Source: a virus. From it: a stretch of DNA of 64,000 bases. The position numbers and the translations under genes were made by a program. Within the stretch, counting starts at the first letter, position 1. Each line of letters begins with the position of its first letter. Under the pieces are notes generated by a model. That model did not search any database. It was not told the origin of the DNA and worked only from the letters and a program-made list of their open reading frames with translations. Below, one piece after another: positions 40,543 to 47,475 of the stretch. The stretch lies in the IMG/VR virus record IMGVR_UViG_3300035670_000119, positions 21,906-85,905 of that record; one strand, given 5' to 3'.

Positions 40543-40874
40543 ATCAATCTCATCCCGTTATTCCAACCGAGTACCTGCTTGATGCTTGGCATCAGCAACA
40601 TCAACGATACAGAAAGAGCTTCAAAGAAATTCTTATTGAAGCTGCCCAATGGGGAGCTGATACAGAATTAGAAGAATGTTGTAAGCTATTCGAATCTAAT
40701 TCTGTATGTGGCACCAAGTTTCAGCGGAGATCTTCTGTTCGAGATCTACGTGAAAAGCGTAGACCTTCACCCAAGCAAAAGACATTGACAGTGTCAATCA
40801 CTGGTACTGAAGATGAACTTGAACAACTCATTCGCAAACTCAAACATGAACAACAAATCTCGATTGAACTTTGA
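40539..40874 (+). CDS. AAQWGAD-family protein, copy 1 (111 aa)
   Basis: Member of a five-copy paralogous family: HPVIPTEYLLDAW, then ILIEAAQWGADTELEECCKL and SVRDLREKRRPSPKQKTLT. Pattern: HPI-P--L---W, aAQWGAD-ELEaCC, LR--RRPK--SLKEQ. GTG start at 40539. The C-terminus departs from other copies. Related proteins are widespread in Synechococcus/Cyanobium and their phages; function unknown. Confidence 0.68.
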   Translation: MNQSHPVIPTEYLLDAWHQQHQRYRKSFKEILIEAAQWGADTELEECCKLFESNSVCGTKFQRRSSVRDLREKRRPSPKQKTLTVSITGTEDELEQLIRKLKHEQQISIEL

Positions 40875-41043
40875 CAAAACTATCGCAGGATTCAACATTA
40901 CCGAGCGCGGTGTGCGCTCGTACAGTAAATCAATTAAGCTTGGTCCATTCCAAGTAACACTTAACGCACGTGAGTCTGGCTTACGTGGTACCATTGGTAT
41001 CCCTGGCACAGGCGTTTCAATTCCAAACATTAAGCTAATCTAA
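40846..41043 (+). CDS. DUF4236-like small protein (65 aa)
   Basis: The sequence SIKLGPFQVTLNARESGLRG followed by TIGIPGTGVSIPN matches the DUF4236 core (f-ksikLgpg-r-nls-~G---~~G-pG~g-s). It is a short beta-rich domain of unknown function. ATG 40846 follows AAACTCAAAC and overlaps the preceding gene by 29 nt. Confidence 0.68.
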   Translation: MNNKSRLNFDKTIAGFNITERGVRSYSKSIKLGPFQVTLNARESGLRGTIGIPGTGVSIPNIKLI

Positions 41044-41106
41044 AGATCTGGGCATCCGAAAGCAACGCCGCGTCCAGGACACGCCGTAGGTGTAAGTCCC
41101 AGATCT
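41044..41106 (+). promoter_or_regulatory. UAAGU-bulge RNA element, copy 3
   Basis: P1 AGATCTGGG/CCCAGATCT (9 bp) starts at the base after the stop codon. P2 has CA/UG and CC/GG, with an inner GCGT/ACGC hairpin. UAAGU bulge at 41093-41097. Confidence 0.75.
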
Positions 41107-41129
41107 TGTCCACTAACTCAACTCAACTC

Positions 41130-41315
41130 ATGTCTGCTTACGTCGAAAACCTCACCTTGTTTGATCGCATCAATCTTGCTGCCTGCGCACAGCGCAGAGC
41201 AACAGAAAATGTGTTGGATTCAACACGATTCAATGGCGAGTTTGACACAGCACGTCTGTGGATGAAGTATCGCCTTGTCAAGTACAGCAACTATTCATTT
41301 ATCGAGGGCAACTGA
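41130..41315 (+). CDS. Unidentified early protein (61 aa)
   Basis: MSAYVENLTLFDRINLAACA, then DTARLWMKYRLVKYSNYSFI: a small helical protein. Leader CTAACTCAACTCAACTC before ATG. Stop overlaps the next ATG (TGATG). Confidence 0.62.
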   Translation: MSAYVENLTLFDRINLAACAQRRATENVLDSTRFNGEFDTARLWMKYRLVKYSNYSFIEGN

Positions 41316-41566
41316 TGACAGTCTTAGCAATCGAAAACACTTCATTCACTGACACTCATGTCACAGTTACAGCAGTTGTTGACGAGATGCGCCTGCTCTA
41401 TCGCGGAAGTCGTCTCGACCCTGAAGAGTGGGCTCCTGCATTGTGTCAAGCAACTATTGAGTTGGATCCAGAGGAACAAATCCCTCTTGATGAAGATGGC
41501 TTCTGTGCCTATCTTGATCACCTCGATCCTCAATGGCAAGTACTAGATCCGGAGGACATCGGATGA
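41315..41566 (+). CDS. Unidentified acidic early protein (83 aa)
   Basis: Beta-rich start (VLAIENTSFTDTHVTVTAVV), then Asp/Glu/Pro-rich (DPEEWAPALCQATIELDPEE). Coupled at both ends by overlapping start/stop codons. Function unknown. Confidence 0.64.
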   Translation: MTVLAIENTSFTDTHVTVTAVVDEMRLLYRGSRLDPEEWAPALCQATIELDPEEQIPLDEDGFCAYLDHLDPQWQVLDPEDIG

Positions 41567-41748
41567 TTGGCTTCTCAATTGAATTCAAACGTTGGTACTT
41601 TGTACTACGTGGTCCTAAGGGTCGTGTGTACTTGGCAACTGGCTTTGCTAAACGCATGCCAGTCATAACGCCGATTGGCACCTATGACATGGAACAGTAC
41701 ATCGAAGAGACGTCACTGTTCTTAGATATACATCGGTACGAAGACTGA
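41563..41748 (+). CDS. Unidentified early protein (61 aa)
   Basis: MIGFSIEFKRWYFVLRGPKG looks like a small beta sheet, followed by an acidic helix (YDMEQYIEETSLFLDIHR). ATGA overlap with the preceding gene. Confidence 0.64.
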   Translation: MIGFSIEFKRWYFVLRGPKGRVYLATGFAKRMPVITPIGTYDMEQYIEETSLFLDIHRYED

Positions 41749-41753
41749 TCACA

Positions 41754-41781
41754 CGTCCTGGACATGACGTTAAACTGTCTA
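41754..41781 (+). promoter_or_regulatory. UUAAAC pseudoknot element
   Basis: Stem 1 CGTC/GACG (41754-41757, 41766-41769). Loop bases TGGACA pair with TGTCTA (41776-41781), 6 bp with one G-U. Linker TTAAAC. Begins five bases after a stop. Confidence 0.75.
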
Positions 41782-41803
41782 TTTCATTTACTCATTTAAC
41801 CCA

Positions 41804-42100
41804 ATGGAAATCAATTCTCCAACGCCACCTTTAGATCTTGTTAATGATTGGATGACGCATTGGTATGACGACAATCAAACCGATGATACCCAAGAAATGT
41901 ACATTGCAACTAAGGCTGCAATGTGGGGTGCTATCTGGGGTGCTACTAATGCGTTAGAAACAGCTATCAAAGACACATCTCCTGTTCACTGGCGTGTAGC
42001 CGGTGGTGCAGAAGATGGTCAGCAAATAGTACGTGTTATTGATCTAATGGAATGGCTTGCACAATTCCGTAAAGAATATGAGGAGAAGATCAATGGCTGA
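41804..42100 (+). CDS. AAQWGAD-family protein, divergent copy 2 (98 aa)
   Basis: PTPPLDLVNDWMTHWYDD, then MYIATKAAMWGAIWGATNAL aligns with the HPI-P--L---W and IAT-AAQWGAD parts of the family. The ELEACC and RRPK parts are lost or degenerate. Directly followed by a copy of the second paralogous family. Confidence 0.64.
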   Translation: MEINSPTPPLDLVNDWMTHWYDDNQTDDTQEMYIATKAAMWGAIWGATNALETAIKDTSPVHWRVAGGAEDGQQIVRVIDLMEWLAQFRKEYEEKING

Positions 42101-42347
42101 ACTTTCACCAGTAGCAAAATCAATTTTGAAAGCTGCTTATAAAGCAACACGAATTCCTGATTGGCAGAATAAGTTTTATTCCAGCTATGCTGCTGCTGTG
42201 CTTCGTACTGCCGTAGAAAAAGTGATTTCAAAGGAATGGCCAACTATTGAAGACTACAACGAATACGATCAAGGCTTTGCTGCTGCACACATCAACTATC
42301 GAAATCAACTTTTAGATATTGCTGATGAACTTGAAAGCTTGACTTGA
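42093..42347 (+). CDS. LSP-family protein, copy 1 (84 aa)
   Basis: MAELSPVAKSILKAAYKATR, SYAAAVLRTAVEKVIS and a C-terminal LLDIADELESL. The pattern LSp-a-avl-Ay, AAALRaAadqVv, LLaIA-ELE is shared with the genes at 48085 and 48333. All-helical; function unknown. It overlaps the upstream gene by 8 nt. Confidence 0.68.
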   Translation: MAELSPVAKSILKAAYKATRIPDWQNKFYSSYAAAVLRTAVEKVISKEWPTIEDYNEYDQGFAAAHINYRNQLLDIADELESLT

Positions 42348-42352
42348 TCAAC

Positions 42353-42380
42353 CGTCCTGGATATGACGTTAAACTGTCCA
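42353..42380 (+). promoter_or_regulatory. UUAAAC pseudoknot element
   Basis: Stem 1 CGTC/GACG (42353-42356, 42365-42368). Loop TGGATA pairs with TGTCCA (42375-42380). Two positions change relative to the copy at 41754 while pairing is kept. Linker TTAAAC. Confidence 0.76.
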
Positions 42381-42402
42381 TTCCCTTTACCTACACTACA
42401 CC

Positions 42403-44130
42403 ATGCAATTTGCTCTGCCTTCCAACTTGCAAACTGAACTGCTTGCCTATGATCCAAAGCGCAAGGCTTTGGCTAAGCAACAACAGGCCAACAAACCAAG
42501 TGCTAAACCTAAATATCCACTTGGTAAGATTCCTTGTCTGATTCCAACGAATGTTGTACGTGAAGCAGATCAGCTAGCGGCTATCGAACGCATCAATCAG
42601 CAACCTGCACCACAGAGGTACCAGGTGTTTACTACGCCTGTGGATGTAGCAACTCCGCAGGCCAGACTCAAAGTCATTGCCATCCTGTATCACTATGAAC
42701 AGGTGTGGTATGCAGCATGGTTACCTCCCAAGCAGGAGAAAGATCAGTACATCTATGGTCATGCGTATGCATTCAAGAACACATCCGCAGCAGCAAATAC
42801 TGCACCTAATTGGATATGGAACAGCAAAGATAAGTGCATCATGCACGACATCGGTCGTGGTTCTCAACTCTTTACGTATATCAAGAATATAACAAGAGAT
42901 GAGATCACAGCTACCGATGGTAATGGCTGGACTAGTTACCAGTGGAAAGCAGCTAATCTTTTCCAGCGGAAGGGATATGAAATCCGTGACAATGCTGTGC
43001 ATCAATTCGAAGCAAGCCTAAGGGAAGACCTGCCAACATGGGAGGATTCACGTGGTTTGTTTGATCGCATCCGCTGCAAGAACATCTTTGATGCAGCAGG
43101 TATTCCACACATGACGTCAAGATACCTTGATGTCGAACGTGGTCTTACTGTTGAGAATTTTATTGATGGTGCAATTAAATTTAATGAAGAGAGTTGTGTT
43201 TCATTTACATACACATCTGTTGTAAAACTAACTCACATTATTACTAAACCTGCAATCCGTAAGCTATTACAAGAAGAACTTGATCGCAGCATCACCGCAT
43301 ATAACAATCCTAATAATAGGAATCAGCTACCTATTAAACAAGGCTTCAACACTTTTGTTCAGATCATTAACTCTATTGATTGGATCAATGACATCTGGCC
43401 TGACTGTCCTATTGATTATTATCAAACTTACTTTAAAGAACTGAAGTACATTCGATTGAATCAGGTGCGTGTATGTAATGTTAACAACCAGTCAGTATTG
43501 ATTCCTTGGTTACGTGAGCACATGCCAGTTGCATCTATGTTCACAATCATGCGTAAGTATCTTGAGCAGGATGAGCCTAGCCGTTGGACTGACAACGAAG
43601 TTGGTTATGCACGCCAGGGATTCTATCAGCTCAACGATACATTCTCAATGATCATTCGCATCCTAAGTAATGACAAAACACTTGAGCCTCCTAAGCGTTG
43701 GCGCCTGACTGAGTTCCACGACTATGTGCAAGCAGAGTCTTGGAAGATTGAGAATCCTAAGGAAACACTACGTCAAGATCTATTCCCTGAACCCATTAAG
43801 GTGAAGCGTCAAGATGAAGTGTGGACTTTCATCCAGCCTTTTGATACTCACCAGCTAGCAATGTGGGGCCAGGCTGTACGCAACTGCGTTGGCTCGGCAT
43901 CACACTATGCGGAAGATATTAAGAAACGTAAACACTTCATTGTGTTGTGCATGGTTGACGGCAAGCCCACCTTCACAATCCAACTGGTTGTGGATCAGGG
44001 CGTTATGTCTGTCAAGCAGATTGCTGGCGTTGCCAACAGGAGTCTGGACTGTCAGCAGCGTGAGGCCTATACCGAGGCATTCCGTGAGGCGTTGCAACTC
44101 CGTGAATCTGCGCTAGCATCTGAGAGCTGA
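42403..44130 (+). CDS. PcfJ-like domain protein (575 aa)
   Basis: The C-terminal 130 residues carry LAMWGQAVRNCVGSASHYAE, then FIVLCMVDGKPTFTIQLVV and VKQIAGVANRSLDCQQ. This is the pattern of the PcfJ-like family (l--eG---~nCv--Y---i---~~-i~-~~~~g~~~-Tie~), found in conjugative plasmids and many phages. The middle is helical and unidentified. Biochemical role unknown; the family is often near replication or accessory genes. It is the largest gene of this part of the arm. Confidence 0.72.
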   Translation: MQFALPSNLQTELLAYDPKRKALAKQQQANKPSAKPKYPLGKIPCLIPTNVVREADQLAAIERINQQPAPQRYQVFTTPVDVATPQARLKVIAILYHYEQVWYAAWLPPKQEKDQYIYGHAYAFKNTSAAANTAPNWIWNSKDKCIMHDIGRGSQLFTYIKNITRDEITATDGNGWTSYQWKAANLFQRKGYEIRDNAVHQFEASLREDLPTWEDSRGLFDRIRCKNIFDAAGIPHMTSRYLDVERGLTVENFIDGAIKFNEESCVSFTYTSVVKLTHIITKPAIRKLLQEELDRSITAYNNPNNRNQLPIKQGFNTFVQIINSIDWINDIWPDCPIDYYQTYFKELKYIRLNQVRVCNVNNQSVLIPWLREHMPVASMFTIMRKYLEQDEPSRWTDNEVGYARQGFYQLNDTFSMIIRILSNDKTLEPPKRWRLTEFHDYVQAESWKIENPKETLRQDLFPEPIKVKRQDEVWTFIQPFDTHQLAMWGQAVRNCVGSASHYAEDIKKRKHFIVLCMVDGKPTFTIQLVVDQGVMSVKQIAGVANRSLDCQQREAYTEAFREALQLRESALASES

Positions 44131-44142
44131 AGCCACAGCAGG

Positions 44143-44170
44143 GGGATCCTATCTTCGTTATATGGATCCC
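44143..44170 (+). terminator. Intercistronic hairpin with short T tract
   Basis: GGGATCC/GGATCCC with a 14-nt loop, followed by TCTTT. May be an attenuating terminator before the next gene. Confidence 0.5.
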
Positions 44171-44179
44171 TCTTTACCT

Positions 44180-44398
44180 ATGACTGACTACACCGATGAT
44201 CAGTTACTTGCTATGGCCATGGCAAACCTTGGCGAATACATTCACGAAAACTCACCACACTATGTATTGATTGAAGAAGATTCTCGTAACGAGGATGACT
44301 ACGACACATGGGAGTACGGCACTGAGCCGTTACCTCAAGACCACACTTGGCACTCCACATCAATTGATGTAGAGGTAAGTCCAAGTGAGGCCGACTAG
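44180..44398 (+). CDS. Small acidic protein ending inside the tRNA gene (72 aa)
   Basis: Strongly acidic (EDSRNEDDYDTWEYGTEPLP). ATG 44180 is chosen over 44162, which lies in the hairpin. Its last 20 codons contain a complete UAAGU-bulge RNA element, and its TAG stop lies inside the first 10 bases of tRNA-Leu. Translation and tRNA processing must therefore compete on one transcript. Confidence 0.62.
   Translation: MTDYTDDQLLAMAMANLGEYIHENSPHYVLIEEDSRNEDDYDTWEYGTEPLPQDHTWHSTSIDVEVSPSEAD
44344..44387 (+). promoter_or_regulatory. UAAGU-bulge RNA element, copy 4, inside a coding region
   Basis: P1 CACTTGG/CCAAGTG (7 bp). P2: C-G, bulged A, CTC/GAG, C-A mismatch, ACATC/GATGT closed by AATT. UAAGU bulge at 44376-44380. 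It ends one base before the tRNA 5' end. Confidence 0.75.
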
Positions 44399-44464
44399 CC
44401 CAACGGCAGAGGCAAGCGACTTAAAATCGCTCAAGTCCCGGTTCGAATCCGGGGTCGGCTACCA
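44389..44464 (+). tRNA. tRNA-Leu (anticodon UAA), short variable loop, CCA encoded
   Basis: Acceptor GGCCGAC/GTCGGCT (G1-U72), U8 A9, D-stem GCC/GGC, anticodon stem AGCGA/TCGCT with loop CTTAAAA (anticodon TAA), five-base variable loop CAAGT, T-arm CCCGG-TTCGAAT-CCGGG, discriminator A and encoded CCA at 44462-44464. Bacterial tRNA-Leu normally has a long variable arm, which is missing here. Confidence 0.9.
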
Positions 44465-44483
44465 ATTTACTTAACAAAATCCA

Positions 44484-44744
44484 ATGACTTCAACAAACGA
44501 TCGCTTTACTTTTTTCTCACGTGATGGAGTTAAAGTTCCTATAAATTGTCATCATTGTTTTTATTACATTCCAATGGATGATAATACTGGCGAATGTCAT
44601 TACCATCCACCTGTTGGAAGGAATTTTGAATATGAACATATAGAAGACATTCCTGACAAACCAACAGAGTGGCTTTTCCCTACATTAGATGGTGCCAATT
44701 ATTGTTCTAAATGGAAATGGAGTGGAGAACGAAAAGTAAACTAA
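44484..44744 (+). CDS. Small Cys/His protein, probable zinc binder (86 aa)
   Basis: INCHHCFYYIPMDDNTGECH, then YHPP and a late NYCSKWKW give C-x2-C...C-x-H...C. This arrangement suggests a zinc-ribbon-like site. AT-rich compared with neighbours, which may indicate different origin. Starts 20 nt after the tRNA. Confidence 0.66.
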   Translation: MTSTNDRFTFFSRDGVKVPINCHHCFYYIPMDDNTGECHYHPPVGRNFEYEHIEDIPDKPTEWLFPTLDGANYCSKWKWSGERKVN

Positions 44745-44765
44745 GAAGTTTTTAGTTCTTAAATG

Positions 44766-44794
44766 ACTAGGCATCTTACGGTGTAAGTCCTAGT
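44766..44794 (+). promoter_or_regulatory. UAAGU-bulge RNA element, copy 5 (minimal form)
   Basis: P1 ACTAGG/CCTAGT, P2 CATC/GGTG with loop TTAC, UAAGU bulge at 44784-44788. At 29 nt it is the shortest copy and defines the core. Confidence 0.75.
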
Positions 44795-44819
44795 TACCAA
44801 ATCACACTCAATTCACATC

Positions 44820-45182
44820 ATGCAAATCTTTGCCGCTTTCAAACATCTCATTCCTGAGTTCCATGCATTTAGTGATGAGGACAAGCGTTACAACATCGGT
44901 GCTACCTGGACCGATAACGATGGCCTGCGAGACTTCCACAATCTTGAGATGCGGTACGTCCGTAACTCAGAGCGCCTTGCTCTCCAGGGGGAGCCTCAGC
45001 CTGATGGTTCATGGAAGTACGTGGAACCCAACGGCAACACACACGTCATCTCAGCGGAGCGTGCACGTCACTTCATGGAAACCACACAAGCTCACGCCAG
45101 CATGATGTGTGACATGCTTGAGCGCCTGAAAAAGGCTGGCCTTTATGACAAGTTCATTGACACCGAGGCACGGCCTGCCTAA
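44820..45182 (+). CDS. Unidentified early protein (120 aa)
   Basis: Globular composition (MQIFAAFKHLIPEFHAFSDE, RYNIGATWTDNDGLRDFHNL), ending in helices (RLKKAGLYDKFIDTEARP). Leader CACACTCAATTCACATC. Closed by a terminator. Function unknown. Confidence 0.66.
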   Translation: MQIFAAFKHLIPEFHAFSDEDKRYNIGATWTDNDGLRDFHNLEMRYVRNSERLALQGEPQPDGSWKYVEPNGNTHVISAERARHFMETTQAHASMMCDMLERLKKAGLYDKFIDTEARPA

Positions 45183-45202
45183 GATCACAGCGGAATGTTC
45201 GG

Positions 45203-45229
45203 CCCCTGCACAAGCGGGGGTCTTTTCTT
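45203..45229 (+). terminator. Rho-independent terminator
   Basis: CCCCTGC/GCGGGGG around ACAA, followed by TCTTTTCTT. The next ATG is two bases on, so the structure also abuts a start codon. Confidence 0.78.
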
Positions 45230-45230
45230 C

Positions 45231-45560
45231 ATGATCAGTTCATTGCAATCAGAAACAGCAACAGATGTAATGCAACTTATTGCAGATTGTATTCCAGATT
45301 CCGAATGGTATCGGGTACGCAATGCAATTGTTGAACGCATTGTTGATAACATGCCAGGTGAAATTTTATTCAGGTTGACAAACAGCCATGATGACTTTGA
45401 TTTGGCTGAGATTATTCTTAAAACTCATTACGAAGAGTCTCCAAATGTTGAATTAATTGCCGATGCATTTAAGCTCATTGGCTCTGAGCAAACAGCAGAT
45501 CTTCTCGATTCATTGAACATTCAAGAAACAGATGGCATTTCAAAAGGCAATCCTTCCTGA
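45231..45560 (+). CDS. Unidentified acidic helical protein (109 aa)
   Basis: ATG 45231. Repeated helical units (VMQLIADCIPDSEWYRVRNA, IVERIVDNMPGEILFRLTNS, DLAEIILKTHYEESP) look like a small helical-repeat domain. Overlaps the zinc-ribbon gene by 29 nt. Function unknown. Confidence 0.64.
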   Translation: MISSLQSETATDVMQLIADCIPDSEWYRVRNAIVERIVDNMPGEILFRLTNSHDDFDLAEIILKTHYEESPNVELIADAFKLIGSEQTADLLDSLNIQETDGISKGNPS

Positions 45561-45903
45561 CTGCCCTGAATGTAAACAACCTGGACTCAGAGTTATTGAA
45601 TCAAGGAAGACTGATCTATCTACAAGACGCAGAAAGAAATGTGATTACTGTGGCTACAAGGTTACAACCCATGAAGTTACAGCAGACTTCTTTGAAGAAG
45701 CCAAGCAGAATCAAATTCTGGTTAAGCAAATGCGTAATCTTCTTGGTGCAGACCTACCCATTCCTGGGGTAGAACCACCCCAGATGGGGGTGGAAATCAA
45801 ATGTGACGAATGCGTGCACAACAATGGCAAGCGTTGTGCATTTGACTTTCCAGAGTACGGCACAGATGAGTCGTATGATTGCAATCAGTATTCACTACCA
45901 TGA
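45532..45903 (+). CDS. NrdR-type zinc ribbon protein without ATP-cone (123 aa)
   Basis: Residues 11-48 (CPECKQPGLRVIESRKTD, then STRRRKKCDYCGYKVTTHE) match the N-terminal zinc ribbon of NrdR, including the RRR-C---C----T--E block; Zn ligands C11, C14, C37, C40. NrdR represses ribonucleotide reductase genes, sensing nucleotides through an ATP-cone. Here the cone is absent and replaced by a helix and a second Cys cluster (IKCDECVHNNGKRCAFDF, ending in DCNQY). It might bind NrdR boxes of the host or act as a decoy. ThyX is two genes downstream. Confidence 0.76.
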   Translation: MAFQKAILPDCPECKQPGLRVIESRKTDLSTRRRKKCDYCGYKVTTHEVTADFFEEAKQNQILVKQMRNLLGADLPIPGVEPPQMGVEIKCDECVHNNGKRCAFDFPEYGTDESYDCNQYSLP

Positions 45904-46247
45904 CACAAGAGCATTCAATCACGCCAGCGCCAGAGCTAATTACAGAATGGATTGAAAATTATTTTGGTTGCGTTGTTACCGGCGCACTTTCTGATCTTGA
46001 AACTGCTATTGCTACACAAGCTGCCCAATGGGGTGCTGACCAGGAACTTGAATCATGTTGCGCATGGGTTGATTGGAAATGCTCAGGCAATAACGCTCGC
46101 CAGCTTCGAGAAGATCGACGCTCCAAACCGCTGAGCTTGAAGGAACAATCCATTGCCTTGCTTGACTTGATCCAAGAAAGCAAGAAGCCTTGGCAGCTTG
46201 AAGACCTAGACGTAGTGCGCCGCGCCCTTGAACAACTACCTGATTAA
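45900..46247 (+). CDS. AAQWGAD-family protein, copy 3 (115 aa)
   Basis: MTQEHSITPAPELITEWIEN, TAIATQAAQWGADQELESCC, LREDRRSKPLSLKEQSIALL and DLDVVRRALEQLPD. Shares 30 C-terminal residues almost identically with the gene at 47476, so duplication is recent. Start overlaps the preceding stop (ATGA). Function unknown. Confidence 0.7.
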   Translation: MTQEHSITPAPELITEWIENYFGCVVTGALSDLETAIATQAAQWGADQELESCCAWVDWKCSGNNARQLREDRRSKPLSLKEQSIALLDLIQESKKPWQLEDLDVVRRALEQLPD

Positions 46248-46251
46248 CCCC

Positions 46252-46551
46252 ATGACAACCAAACCTCAATACAGCTACGCCATTGGCGATCGCGTAGCAG
46301 AACGTCCCAAGACCCATGGCATCTACACACGACATGCTGATGTTCGTCAACGCATTGCTCAATACCGTAAGCAACGGTATGGCACAGTCGTTGACATCAG
46401 AACCAAACGCATCAATGGTGATCGCAAGATGAAAGTACTTGTGATCCAGTGGGATAATCTCAAAACACCTACTGAACATGCCAAGATGCGTATCTGTCCC
46501 ATCAGTGAACTGGACAGGCTGGCCAAGGAAACTATTGTGCCAGGGGAATGA
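46252..46551 (+). CDS. Small basic protein, possible KOW/SH3-like barrel (99 aa)
   Basis: YSYAIGDRVAERPKTHGIYT, then QRYGTVVDIRTKRINGDRKM and KVLVIQWDN suggest a small beta-barrel (GD-V, G-V--I, V-W). Basic overall. Nucleic-acid binding is an inference. ATG 46252 after TTAACCC. Confidence 0.62.
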   Translation: MTTKPQYSYAIGDRVAERPKTHGIYTRHADVRQRIAQYRKQRYGTVVDIRTKRINGDRKMKVLVIQWDNLKTPTEHAKMRICPISELDRLAKETIVPGE

Positions 46552-46748
46552 AAGATCTTAGACCTTTTATTGCTGCAGCAATTCTTTTCTTTGGGTTTTT
46601 GCTTTTGTTTTATGGAATCTTTTTCACTGACAAACCAGAGGCAACAAACTCAGCTAAGTTCCAGGTAATTGACACCTATCAAGGTTGTGAGGTAATCAGG
46701 TACACTGATCCAACACAACGCTGGTACTACTTCCTTAAATGCTCATGA
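46548..46748 (+). CDS. Small membrane protein (66 aa)
   Basis: One transmembrane helix (FIAAAILFFGFLLLFYGIFF) then a short external domain with two Cys (YQGCEVIRYTDP, YYFLKCS). ATGA overlap upstream and four-base overlap with thyX. Confidence 0.66.
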   Translation: MKDLRPFIAAAILFFGFLLLFYGIFFTDKPEATNSAKFQVIDTYQGCEVIRYTDPTQRWYYFLKCS

Positions 46749-47398
46749 GTGACGTCAAGCTGATCTGGGTAACACCCAATGCAGAAGAGATGATCGTGAA
46801 AATGGCACGCGTAAGTGCGCCATCAAACCAAGACAACATGGAGACTGCGCCTAAGTTATTGCGTTATCTGATTAAACACAAGCACTGGTCACCGTTTGAG
46901 ATGGCCAACATGTGTGTTGAAATCAACACAACACGTGGTATTTCACCACAGATCTTGAGGCATCGTTCATTTAGTTTCCAGGAATTCAGTCTGCGTTATG
47001 CAGATGTCTCAGAGGTGGGCAGTATTGTAATGCCGCATCTTCGTAGCCAGGACTACAAGAACAGGCAAAACTCCAACGACGATCTCAAGGAACGTCTTGG
47101 TGGTGAGAAGCTTGCTCACTTCTACAGACGCATGTCTACTATCCTGGAAGACTCCAAGCATCTGTACCAGGAGATGATCAGTGAAGGTGTAGCAAAAGAG
47201 TCAGCGCGTTTTGTACTGCCTCTTGCAGCACCTACCCGTCTTTATATGAACGGAACTCTTCGTTCATTTATTCATTACCTACAAGTTCGTTGTGACCCAA
47301 GCACCCAAGCAGAGCACCGAGAAATTGCAGAAGCAATCAAAGAAATCTTTTGCAAACAATTCCCTATCATTGGAGAAGCAGCCTTTACAAGAGCCTGA
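46745..47398 (+). CDS. thyX: Flavin-dependent thymidylate synthase
   Basis: 217 residues from ATG 46745 (ATG 46739 also possible). The ThyX signature RHR-x7-S is exact: R72-H-R, then S82 and R84 in RHRSFSFQEFSLRY. FAD- and dUMP-binding regions follow (KESARFVLPLAAPTRLYM, SFIHYLQVRCDPSTQAEHRE). It makes dTMP from dUMP using methylene-THF and NADPH and yields THF, supplying replication. The host cyanobacteria usually have ThyX too, so it may be host-derived. Confidence 0.93.
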   Translation: MSDVKLIWVTPNAEEMIVKMARVSAPSNQDNMETAPKLLRYLIKHKHWSPFEMANMCVEINTTRGISPQILRHRSFSFQEFSLRYADVSEVGSIVMPHLRSQDYKNRQNSNDDLKERLGGEKLAHFYRRMSTILEDSKHLYQEMISEGVAKESARFVLPLAAPTRLYMNGTLRSFIHYLQVRCDPSTQAEHREIAEAIKEIFCKQFPIIGEAAFTRA

Positions 47399-47404
47399 TG
47401 AACT

Positions 47405-47445
47405 AAAGCAATGGCGATCAGAAGGTCGCGGTGCTTTGTTCTTTT
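47405..47445 (+). terminator. Terminator-like hairpin after thyX
   Basis: Outer AAAGCA/TGCTTT, inner GCGATC/GGTCGC with AGAA loop, followed by GTTCTTTT. Confidence 0.65.
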
Positions 47446-47475
47446 AACTTAGTGACTTGCTCTAATCACCTTCCA

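Noticed and set aside
41754-41781. Pistol ribozyme, because GACGUUAAA resembles its core
   Set aside because: The downstream part of pistol (second long stem and conserved cleavage junction) is missing in every copy.
44376-44380. GUAAGU as an intron 5' splice site
   Set aside because: It is part of a paired RNA element that recurs in gaps between genes; no intron-like features or interrupted genes are seen.
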